From Lachnospiraceae bacterium (GTDB lineage Bacteria > Bacillota > Clostridia > Lachnospirales > Lachnospiraceae), in the NCBI GenBank assembly GCA_015056815.1, contig SVFN01000026.1:1-64000 (forward strand): a stretch of 64,000 bases of DNA. Direction: 5' to 3'. Both the position numbers and the translations under genes were made by a program. Every line of letters starts with the position of its first letter. The first letter of the stretch is position 1. Positions 16,622 through 24,504 of the stretch are shown here, one piece after another. The notes under the pieces are model-generated. The model was not told the origin of the DNA. It did not search any database and saw only the letters and a list, made by a program, of their open reading frames with translations.

Positions 16622-17733
16622 AAAAGGAAAAGTTCTTTCAAATGATATATCTTCTGTTCATGATGGTGGTAGGAGGTGTAGCAGGCGCGGCGATTGTGAA
16701 ATATGTGGAAAAGCTGGGCGGCGATTTTATCGGAAGCTTGCTCTATGCGCTGTTTTGTTTCTATCTCGCCTTTTTCTTAACCGTGGTCATACACGAGGGC
16801 GGTCATCTGGTCATGGGATTAAAGACGGGATATCAGTTCCTTTCCTTTCGCATCGGTTCCCTAACTTTGGTTAAGCAGGATGGCAGATATGCGTTTAAGA
16901 AATTTAATATTGCGGGGACAGGAGGACAGTGTCTGTTGATGCCACCGCCAAGTGATGATCCGCTGCAGGTGCCGTTTGTGCTGTACCATTTGGGAGGCGG
17001 TCTGTTTAATCTGCTTACGGCTGTGATCTTTTTACCATTGGGTTTATGGACAGATTTCTTTTATCTGAAGATACTGTTTGTGCTGCTTGGCGCGATTTCT
17101 GCTTATATGGGAGTGCTCAATCTTCTTCCGGTCAAGATACCGGTTGCCACGGATGGCTATAATATTCTGAATATGCTGCGGCATCCGTTGGAAAGGGAGG
17201 CTTTATATAAACAGCTGAGGATCAACGGACTGATGTACGAAGGGGCGACTCCCGCGGAAATTCCGGCAGAGCTTTATGAATTTGGCGGTGAAACGGGAGG
17301 AATCTATGAAGGAATGGAAAAGCTTTTGAAGGCATCGGTCTGTATTGAAAAAAGAGAGTTTGAGCAGGCACAGAAGCTGTTGGAAGAATACCTTGAAGGA
17401 CCGAATCTTCTCACCATCTACCGGCTGGAGGCAAACTGTGAGTTATTGTTTTGCAAAATTATGAACGGCGCATCTGATGATGAGATTGAAAAACTTTATG
17501 ATAAAGAGTTGAAATCCTATGTAAAGACCGCCGGTAAGACGCAGATTTCGAAAAAAAGATTGCTGTATGCCTATGATCTGTTGTATAAAAAAGATGAGAC
17601 GGCGGCAGAAAAAGAGTATGCGGCTGCCATGAAAATGAAGAATACGTATCCCAATGTTGGGGAATTAAAATCAGAACTGACCCTGATCGATTATATAAGA
17701 AATCTGCAGGGGACAGAAAGGAGGACGGCATGA
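16618..17733 (+). CDS. M50-family (site-2 protease-like) membrane metalloprotease with C-terminal helical domain (371 aa)
   Basis: The zinc motif HEGGH lies in FFLTVVIHEGGHLVMGLKTG (residues ~53-72), inside a membrane helix; the second motif is NLLPVKIPVATDG (~175), where the Asp completes the metal site. Four or so membrane helices (~8-185) are followed by ~185 soluble residues that look TPR-like (EKREFEQAQKLLEEYL). Site-2 proteases cut membrane helices of regulators or peptides. The gene is coupled by ATGA overlap to DUF3169 upstream and to a 25-codon ORF downstream. The substrate may therefore be encoded in this operon (inference). Confidence 0.8.
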   Translation: MKKEKFFQMIYLLFMMVVGGVAGAAIVKYVEKLGGDFIGSLLYALFCFYLAFFLTVVIHEGGHLVMGLKTGYQFLSFRIGSLTLVKQDGRYAFKKFNIAGTGGQCLLMPPPSDDPLQVPFVLYHLGGGLFNLLTAVIFLPLGLWTDFFYLKILFVLLGAISAYMGVLNLLPVKIPVATDGYNILNMLRHPLEREALYKQLRINGLMYEGATPAEIPAELYEFGGETGGIYEGMEKLLKASVCIEKREFEQAQKLLEEYLEGPNLLTIYRLEANCELLFCKIMNGASDDEIEKLYDKELKSYVKTAGKTQISKKRLLYAYDLLYKKDETAAEKEYAAAMKMKNTYPNVGELKSELTLIDYIRNLQGTERRTA

Positions 17734-17807
17734 AGAAAAATCTGGAGACAGCCTTTGGTATTACGTTTGGCATGATCGGGACAAAGATGTCCGGGAGGGA
17801 ATCATAA
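17730..17807 (+). CDS. 25-aa peptide ORF between protease and PEBP genes
   Basis: The ATG at 17730 overlaps the protease stop (ATGA) and has a strong AAAGGAGG site 6 bases upstream. It encodes MKKNLETAFGITFGMIGTKM followed by SGRES, and its TAA shares one base with the next ATG (TAATG). A short Lys-rich start with a Gly/Phe/Ile/Met core looks like a small membrane-active or secreted peptide. Being tied on both sides by overlapping codons argues that it is translated. It is too short for routine gene callers. It could instead be a truncated gene remnant retained for coupling. Confidence 0.5.
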   Translation: MKKNLETAFGITFGMIGTKMSGRES

Positions 17808-18502
17808 TGGATGGTTATCATATCATCAAGAAGGTGTTAAGCATCATCATGGTTATCGGTATGCTTACGTTGTTTGTTTTTATGATCAGATGGATCGCGA
17901 TGTTTTTGGGACGGAATCCGAATAAGGAGAAGCGGAAGAAAACGGCGGTTGTGGTTTTGGTCGCCATGCTGGCAATGGTGATTTCCATGGTGCTTCATTT
18001 TGCCGTTTCCGTCAGGCAGTATACGAAGCCTTTTGACCTGAATACGGCTTTGTCCTTTCCGGTGACTTCTGACAATCTGAAAGGTGGCGTGTGGGACAGG
18101 CAGATCGGTGCCAAAAACGGGAATCTCTCCCCGGCACTATCGTGGGACGCGGTAGAGGGTGCGGGAGAATATGCGATCATTATGTTGGATCAGGATGCGG
18201 ACAACTGGCTTCACTGGATCAGAAAGACGAGACAGGCAGGTGTTTCGGCCGGGCAGTCTGCAGGGGAAACAGATGGATATGTGGGTCCGTATCCGCCGTC
18301 GGGGACGCATCATTATACCGTCTATGTTTTTGCCTTAAAAGGAGAGTGCAGGAATTTCGACGCCAAACTGGATCAAGGAGGATTAGATTTTGATAAGCTG
18401 GTAAATCAGATCAACGATGGACTGACGACAGATTATGATAATATTCTTGCCATTGGAAGTATTACAGGAGAATATAGCCAGGAAAAGAACCCGGTTCCGT
18501 AA
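17807..18502 (+). CDS. membrane-anchored PEBP (YbhB/YbcL) family protein (231 aa)
   Basis: Two N-terminal membrane helices (~8-30 and ~46-66) carry a PEBP domain (~75-225). Its family signatures are NGNLSPALSWDAVEGAGEYA, MLDQDADNWLHWI and GYVGPYPPSGTHHYTVYVFA. Bacterial PEBP proteins bind small anions/phospholipid head groups; here the domain would face outward. GGGAGGG precedes the ATG by about 7 bases. It is the last gene of the XRE operon; a terminator overlaps its stop. Confidence 0.85.
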   Translation: MDGYHIIKKVLSIIMVIGMLTLFVFMIRWIAMFLGRNPNKEKRKKTAVVVLVAMLAMVISMVLHFAVSVRQYTKPFDLNTALSFPVTSDNLKGGVWDRQIGAKNGNLSPALSWDAVEGAGEYAIIMLDQDADNWLHWIRKTRQAGVSAGQSAGETDGYVGPYPPSGTHHYTVYVFALKGECRNFDAKLDQGGLDFDKLVNQINDGLTTDYDNILAIGSITGEYSQEKNPVP

Positions 18503-18528
18503 AAAGTATGATCAGACCGGGTTTTTTT
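18488..18528 (+). terminator. terminator of the XRE/M50/PEBP operon
   Basis: AACCCGG (18488-18494) within the end of the coding region pairs with CCGGGTT (18517-18523), followed by a T run. Confidence 0.75.
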
Positions 18529-18607
18529 CCTGAGATGGTAAATGGTGTGAAATGATAACAAAAAAACACCGTCCCCATAGCCATATGCTACAAAAACAGT
18601 GCTTCAA

Positions 18608-18680
18608 TGCGCCTTCAGGGACTCGAACCCTGGACAAATAGATTAAGAGTCTACTGCTCTACCAACTGAGCTAAAGGCGC
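18608..18680 (-). tRNA. tRNA-Lys (anticodon CTT)
   Basis: From 18680 on the minus strand: acceptor GCGCCTT/AAGGCGC, D stem GCTC/GAGC, anticodon stem GTAGA/TCTAT with loop CTCTTAA (anticodon CTT), T stem CAGGG/CCCTG, discriminator A, no encoded CCA. The AT-rich remainder up to 18925 carries a TATAAT-like box for this tRNA on the minus strand but no gene. Confidence 0.92.
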
Positions 18681-18925
18681 TTATATTTGATTTTCTTTCG
18701 CAAGACAATGAGTATTATATTATAATATCTTTCAGTTTGCAAGTGTTTTTTTAAAAAAATTTAAAAATTTTTTTAGATGGTTTTAAGATACTCTGTTCCG
18801 GTATAGGGTTTACAGACAAAAACGGTTTAAAGAGGAATCGGGAACAAGAGAAAAAACAAGTTGACCGCCGTTTTATTTCTTATTATTATGAAATGGTAAT
18901 GAGAAAACAGAAAGAGAGAACAGGA

Positions 18926-19702
18926 ATGATCATAGATACACATGCACACTATGATGATGAGGCATTTGAAAAAGACAGGAAAGAGCTTTTGGAAGGCATG
19001 AAAGAAAAGGGAGTCGGCTGTATCGTCAATGTCGGTGCCAGTCTCAGAGGCTGCAGGGATACGATCCTGCTGACAGAGGAGTATGATTTTATTTACGGAG
19101 CGATCGGCGTACATCCGAGTGATACGGATGATCTGAACGAAGAGAGTTTTGGGTGGCTATCCGAGAATTGTCAGAAGGAGAAGATCGTGGCGATCGGAGA
19201 GATCGGCCTGGATTACCATTACCCGGAGCCGTCGCATGAACAGCAGAAATACTGGTTTGAAAGACAGCTTTTTCTGGCACAGAAGACAAAACTTCCGGTC
19301 GTGATCCATTCGAGGGAAGCGGCAAAGGATACGCTGGATCTGATGAAACAGTTTAAGGGTAAATTAAACGGGGGCGTGATCCACTGTTTTTCTTATGGCG
19401 TGGAAATGGCGAAAGAATATGTGGATATGGGCTATTATATCGGTATAGGGGGCGTCGTCACATTTAAAAACGGTAAAAAGTTAAAAGAGGTAGTGGAGTA
19501 TCTGCCGATGGACAGGATCGTTTTAGAGACGGACTGTCCATATCTTGCACCGGAGCCAAACCGCGGGAAGAGGAACAGTTCTTTGAATCTTCCTTATGTG
19601 GTTAAGGCGATCGCAGAGCTTAAGGGGCTGACGGAGGAAGAAGTAGTGTGTCAGACCTGTGAGAATGCAAAGAAGCTGTATTCCCTCGGGGATATGGACT
19701 GA
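18926..19702 (+). CDS. tatD: TatD-family metal-dependent deoxyribonuclease (258 aa)
   Basis: The protein begins MIIDTHAHYDDEAFEKD, the metal-binding HxH of TatD enzymes. Further signatures are GAIGVHPSD, AIGEIGLDYHYPEPSHEQQK, VVIHSREA, GVIHCFSYG and LETDCPYLAPEPNRGKRNSS. It hydrolyses DNA ends and acts in the cytoplasm. The start at 18926 is chosen because orthologues begin at this point; an in-frame ATG at 18893 would add 11 residues. The next gene is rsmA, a common pairing in Firmicutes. Confidence 0.93.
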   Translation: MIIDTHAHYDDEAFEKDRKELLEGMKEKGVGCIVNVGASLRGCRDTILLTEEYDFIYGAIGVHPSDTDDLNEESFGWLSENCQKEKIVAIGEIGLDYHYPEPSHEQQKYWFERQLFLAQKTKLPVVIHSREAAKDTLDLMKQFKGKLNGGVIHCFSYGVEMAKEYVDMGYYIGIGGVVTFKNGKKLKEVVEYLPMDRIVLETDCPYLAPEPNRGKRNSSLNLPYVVKAIAELKGLTEEEVVCQTCENAKKLYSLGDMD

Positions 19703-19770
19703 AAACAGTCAGTTCATGTCAGAAATGCTATGTTTATCATGGGACAATTTATGGATATGAAGGAGAAATC

Positions 19771-20688
19771 ATGGCTTATTTAGGAAATCCGCAGGGAACC
19801 ATTGCGGTCTTGCAGAAATATCAATTTCGTTTTCAAAAAAAATTCGGTCAGAATTTTCTGATCGATCCGCATGTGCTGGACAAGATCATAAAATATGCGC
19901 AGATCGGGAAAGAGGACTGCGTGATAGAGATCGGGCCTGGGATCGGTACCATGACACAGTATCTGTGTGAGTCTGCAAAAGAAGTCGTGGCGGTGGAGAT
20001 TGACCGGAATCTGATCCCGATCTTAAAGGATACTCTTTCAGAGTATGACAATGTGACGGTGATCAATGAAGATATCTTAAAGGTTGATATCAATCGCATC
20101 GTACAGGAAAAAAATGATGGCAGGCCGGTAAAGGTGGTGGCGAATCTGCCCTATTACATTACAACACCCATCATTATGGGACTATTTGAAAGCGGAGTGC
20201 CTTTAGACAGTGTCACGATCATGGTTCAGAAGGAAGTGGCGGACCGGATGCAGACCGGCCCGGGCTCCAAAGATTATGGTGCTTTGTCTTTAGCGGTGCA
20301 GTATTATGCGAAACCGGAGATCGTGGCAAATGTACCGCCTAACTGTTTTATGCCCCGTCCGAATGTGGGAAGTGCAGTTATCAGGTTGATACGCTATGAT
20401 AAGCCGCCGGTGGAGGTAAGGGATGAAAGATTCCTGTTTGCACTGATCAGGGCTTCCTTTAATCAGCGTAGAAAAACACTGGTGAACGGATTGGGCAATG
20501 CCGGGATTCTTTTACCGGGTACTGAGAGGACGGTTTTGTCAAAAGATATGGTCTTACAAGGCCTGCAGGAGATGGAGCTTTGTGAGTCGATCCGGGGTGA
20601 GGCATTGACCTTGGAGCAATTCGCGTCATTGAGTAACCTTCTTTTGGAAAAAAATGGGGAGCATCCGGATAATTCCGAAAAAAGATAG
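19771..20688 (+). CDS. rsmA: 16S rRNA (adenine1518-N6/adenine1519-N6) dimethyltransferase (305 aa)
   Basis: KsgA/RsmA hallmarks are present: QKKFGQNFLIDPHVLDKI, the SAM-binding VIEIGPGIGTMTQYL, the acidic VAVEIDRNL, the catalytic NLPYYITTPI, and QRRKTLVNGLG in the C-terminal domain. The enzyme dimethylates two adenines in helix 45 of 16S rRNA during ribosome assembly. GAAGGAGAA precedes the ATG. It lies 68 bases after tatD and is probably co-transcribed with it. Confidence 0.96.
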   Translation: MAYLGNPQGTIAVLQKYQFRFQKKFGQNFLIDPHVLDKIIKYAQIGKEDCVIEIGPGIGTMTQYLCESAKEVVAVEIDRNLIPILKDTLSEYDNVTVINEDILKVDINRIVQEKNDGRPVKVVANLPYYITTPIIMGLFESGVPLDSVTIMVQKEVADRMQTGPGSKDYGALSLAVQYYAKPEIVANVPPNCFMPRPNVGSAVIRLIRYDKPPVEVRDERFLFALIRASFNQRRKTLVNGLGNAGILLPGTERTVLSKDMVLQGLQEMELCESIRGEALTLEQFASLSNLLLEKNGEHPDNSEKR

Positions 20689-20707
20689 AATATCTTTCCC
20701 ATGAATT

Positions 20708-20736
20708 TTGACATTGATGTTTGCATATGATAGAAT
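20708..20736 (+). promoter_or_regulatory. sigma-A promoter
   Basis: TTGACA (20708-20713), 17-base spacer, TAGAAT (20731-20736). It drives the large ORF at 20800 and probably glgB behind it. Confidence 0.85.
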
Positions 20737-20799
20737 TGTATAATAATAAAAATAGGGATTTCTGACCATTTTTTTAAAATACAATAGGGGTGAACAGAC

Positions 20800-23700
20800 T
20801 TGGACAAGTATGAGTATAAGGTGCGTGCCGAGGAGATTAACGCACTGATCGAAAAAAGGCAGTATGCAGAAGCTGTAAAAATCGCGGATACCATCGACTG
20901 GAGCCGTGTGAAAAGTCATTTGATGCTGTGCAAGATCAGCGATCTGTATAAGATCAACCGACGTTATGAAGAAAGCAGGGAGATTTTACTTCTTGCCGAT
21001 GAACGTTGTCCGGAAAATCGTAAGATCATTTATAATCTTTGTGAACTTAGCATAAAATTAGAGGATATCGTACAGGCGGTTGAGTACTACAAAGAGTTTG
21101 CACAGATCGCACCGAAGGATACCGGACGTTTTATTCTGCAGTATCGTCTGTATGAGGCACAGGATGTCAGTCTTGAAGAGAGGATTGCTGTTCTGGAAGA
21201 CTATAAGAAGCGCGATTACAGAGAAAAATGGGCGTATGAGCTGGCTTATCTGTATCACCGTATTGGTCTGGAAACCAGATGTATTGAAGAATGTGATGAG
21301 CTGATCCTGTGGTTTGGTGAGGGGCGTTATGTGATCAAGGCTATGGAGCTTAAGATGCTTCACGCAGCGCTTACGCCGGAGCAGCAGGAAAAGTATGATC
21401 AGTATAAAAAGGCAAGGTCTGCTTCGATCGCGGCAAGAAAAGAGGAGGCGGTCGCTCCGGCATCCGGACAGACTGCCAATATCAATATCGAAGGCGAGTC
21501 CCAAAGCGGCGCCATGACTCTGCCGATTTCCATCAAGTCTGTCAATGCGGCAAATGTTCCGACAGCCAAGATCCCTTCCAAGAAGGTCAATGCCGGACTA
21601 AAAGAGGCAGAAAGGGAAGAGCCGGAGGAATTACCGGAAGCATTTGAGGATACGGCAGAAGAAGTCAAAGATGCAGAACGTATCGCACAGGAAGCTGCTA
21701 CAAAGCGTTTGTTTGATCGTCTGATCAAAGCAGGAGCGGCGGCAGTAGAGGATGCAGGAGGATCTGTCGGAAAAGAAGAAACGGAGCCGGTTTTGGGAGA
21801 GGCAGAATCGGAAGAAAAGCCGGCAGAAGAGTCGGATAGAGAGACAAAAGAAGAAAACGAGCCTGTTCAGGGAGCTCCTTTACAGGAAGGGGAAAAGTCA
21901 GAAGACGAGATGGATATCCAGATCAAGCCGATCGATGTAGGAGAGTATAATACCATCAATCTTCAGCAGGAGTTAGCCAAGAATCTTGCCAAAATGCTGG
22001 CGGAAGAGGATATGGATGCGGTGGATGCCACAAAAGCGCTTCCCATTGATTCTATCTTAGAGTCAACAGACCCCGATCTGTTCAAAAATGTGACGAATCA
22101 GACTATCCGTACGGGCAAGACCGCTTCCATGCTGGGGGATTCCCAGGAAATGTCCCCGATCACTGAGGAGGAACTGCTGGCTTCTTTGGAAGAAAAGCCC
22201 AAGACGGCAGACCAGTTTGGCAATACCAAGATCCTGATGGAGAAAGAACAGGAAGCAGCTGCCAGAGCTGAGGAGGCAAAAAAAGCGAAACAGGAAGAGG
22301 CTGCAGTGCTGGAAGATACGGTTACACAGCCCTTAGAGGATGAACAGTCAGATATACCGGAGACTGTTTTTGAAGATGCTGTCGGGCCGGAAGCGGGAAT
22401 GCAGGAGCCTGTTTTGACTGCAGTGCAGGAGAGCGTTCCTTCCGGTCAGGAGGAGCTTTCTGCTCTGGAGGAACCACAACAGCCGGCGGAAGCACCAAGA
22501 CTTTCAACCGGTGTCACTCAGGCGATCGATGCTTCTTTAGTCAATATGAGTGAGTTGACAAAGACAGCAAAAGATCTGGACGAAAAAGAAGAACCGGCAG
22601 CAATTCAGACGTATAAAACCGTGCAGACACCGGAAGGCGGGATCTTAAAACCGGTGACCGGAGTTACCCAGACGATCGACGCTTCTGTTCTGAATCTGGG
22701 CGAATTGCTTTCTACTGCGCAAGAGAAGCATTTTACTCCGACGCAGGAGCCGACAGAAGAAGTCGTAGAAACACAACCGGCGGCAGCAGAGCAGGAGACA
22801 GTGGGAGAACAGCCGGTTTCCATGGAGGAGCAGTCCCCCATACAGCCCTCTGCTTCGGAGCAGCAGGCTGATACGCAGGCAGAAGCTCCTTCCGCTGAAA
22901 AAGCGGTGAGCGAGCAGATCACCGGACAACTCAGTTTCACCGATATCATGGCCGAGTGGGAAGAAACGAAGAAAGCCAGTGAAGAAAAATTAAAAGAAGA
23001 AATGCGTCAGCGCATGTTGAAACATACCGGTTCCATGTTTGAGGATTTTGATTCGATGGCGCGTGCGAGTGTTACATCTGACCTGAATCTGATCTCTCCC
23101 ATGGAGGATGTTTTCAGCGAGACGAAAGAGCCGGGAACAGAGGTTGAGAATGCGCTTGGAGCAGATATAAAGGAAAATGAAGAATCGGAGGATTCCGGTT
23201 TTATCCATCAATTTTTCCAGGATGCACAGAGTTCCCTTCAGGAGGAACAGCGCCAGCCTGTGATAGAAGAGCCGGATGATGAGCCGATCCATACACAGGT
23301 ATTTAACACAGAAGAGATCAAAGGTATTGAGGAGCATCTTCTGAATAATCTTCAAAAGGAAAGCAGTCGGATCGAGCCGGAGTTAGTGATGCCGGTTATT
23401 CCGGATACGGGAGTGATACCGCCGGTTTTGGGAGCAGTGCCTGCACCTGAGACAGCACCTGTCATGGAAACACCTTCCCATGAGCCGGAGCCCGAATACC
23501 CGGAAGTTTCGACCGCCCAGGAATCGCCTGTCATGGCAGAAACCGCTTATCCACAGGATAGTACAGCATCTGTGACACCGGTATATGTTCCGGAGACTTC
23601 GCAACAGCCGGTATCTGCTGAGATGGCGTCGGCTGGTACGAAGCCGCAGCTAAACAGTCTGGTAACGACCGGGGAAATCCAGTTTACGGATCTGACGGAA

Positions 23701-24498
23701 GATGCTGCAGAAGTAAAAGAGGACGATACTCCCGCTGCAAGGGAGTTGACAGAGAAGGAAAGAGAGCTTTTCGGGGCTTATCTCCAGAGTCCGCAGATCG
23801 AGAAGCAGATCATATATGCGATCGATCATATTTCTCTTGCTTCGAAGGCAGGCAATGTACTGATCTCAGGTATGGCAGGGGCAGGATCTACAGAAGTGAT
23901 CAAAAATCTGGTTAAGATCGTACAGTCGAATGATGACCAGTTTTCCAAGAAGGTTGCCAAGATCACCGGTAGTATTCTGGACAAGAAGGACATCCGGGCT
24001 ACGCTTGACAGTGTGGAAAACGGTGCACTGATCGTAGAGAAAGCAGGAGAGCTGACACCACACGTCTGTCAGGTGATGTCGGATTATGTCAAAGAGCTTC
24101 CGCCTTATAAGAGTGTTCTTTTGTTTATGGAAGATACCAGAGGCAATATCGATAAGATGGTAAGTGAATGCCCTGCGCTGAAGGACATTTTTGATATCCG
24201 GATCGATCTGATGGCACTTGATAATGACGGTCTGGTAAATGTCGGCAAAGAATATGCCAAAGAGCAGGAGTATTCCATTGATGAGATGGGGATGTTAGCG
24301 CTTTATACCCGTATTGCGGATATGCAGACTAATGACCACCACGTTACGATCCAGGAAGTGAAAGAGATTGTAGATGAGGCGATCGCAAATGCGGGAAAGA
24401 AATCAGTATCACATATCGCGGAGGTTCTTTTGGGAAAGCGGTTTGATGCAGATAATAATATCGTTTTAAGGGAAAAAGACTTTATGAAAGACAGGTAG
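20800..24498 (+). CDS. very large acidic protein: N-terminal TPR-like, disordered middle, degenerate AAA domain (1232 aa)
   Basis: Translation appears to start at TTG (20800), 6 bases after AGGGGTGA. Residues ~1-205 are helical, TPR-like. The ~800-residue middle is rich in Glu, Pro, Ala and Gln and holds repeated TxxIDASxxNxxEL motifs (TGVTQAIDASLVNMSEL and TGVTQTIDASVLNLGEL). The C-terminus (~985-1215) has the shape of a CbbX/SpoVK-type AAA ATPase. However, the Walker A position reads GMAGAGST with no lysine, and the Walker B position reads GALIVEKAGEL without the DE pair. It is therefore probably a non-hydrolysing scaffold. The short gap to glgB (6 bases) suggests a shared transcript. Function unknown. 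Confidence 0.7.
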   Translation: MDKYEYKVRAEEINALIEKRQYAEAVKIADTIDWSRVKSHLMLCKISDLYKINRRYEESREILLLADERCPENRKIIYNLCELSIKLEDIVQAVEYYKEFAQIAPKDTGRFILQYRLYEAQDVSLEERIAVLEDYKKRDYREKWAYELAYLYHRIGLETRCIEECDELILWFGEGRYVIKAMELKMLHAALTPEQQEKYDQYKKARSASIAARKEEAVAPASGQTANINIEGESQSGAMTLPISIKSVNAANVPTAKIPSKKVNAGLKEAEREEPEELPEAFEDTAEEVKDAERIAQEAATKRLFDRLIKAGAAAVEDAGGSVGKEETEPVLGEAESEEKPAEESDRETKEENEPVQGAPLQEGEKSEDEMDIQIKPIDVGEYNTINLQQELAKNLAKMLAEEDMDAVDATKALPIDSILESTDPDLFKNVTNQTIRTGKTASMLGDSQEMSPITEEELLASLEEKPKTADQFGNTKILMEKEQEAAARAEEAKKAKQEEAAVLEDTVTQPLEDEQSDIPETVFEDAVGPEAGMQEPVLTAVQESVPSGQEELSALEEPQQPAEAPRLSTGVTQAIDASLVNMSELTKTAKDLDEKEEPAAIQTYKTVQTPEGGILKPVTGVTQTIDASVLNLGELLSTAQEKHFTPTQEPTEEVVETQPAAAEQETVGEQPVSMEEQSPIQPSASEQQADTQAEAPSAEKAVSEQITGQLSFTDIMAEWEETKKASEEKLKEEMRQRMLKHTGSMFEDFDSMARASVTSDLNLISPMEDVFSETKEPGTEVENALGADIKENEESEDSGFIHQFFQDAQSSLQEEQRQPVIEEPDDEPIHTQVFNTEEIKGIEEHLLNNLQKESSRIEPELVMPVIPDTGVIPPVLGAVPAPETAPVMETPSHEPEPEYPEVSTAQESPVMAETAYPQDSTASVTPVYVPETSQQPVSAEMASAGTKPQLNSLVTTGEIQFTDLTEDAAEVKEDDTPAARELTEKERELFGAYLQSPQIEKQIIYAIDHISLASKAGNVLISGMAGAGSTEVIKNLVKIVQSNDDQFSKKVAKITGSILDKKDIRATLDSVENGALIVEKAGELTPHVCQVMSDYVKELPPYKSVLLFMEDTRGNIDKMVSECPALKDIFDIRIDLMALDNDGLVNVGKEYAKEQEYSIDEMGMLALYTRIADMQTNDHHVTIQEVKEIVDEAIANAGKKSVSHIAEVLLGKRFDADNNIVLREKDFMKDR

Positions 24499-24504
24499 AA
24501 GGAT

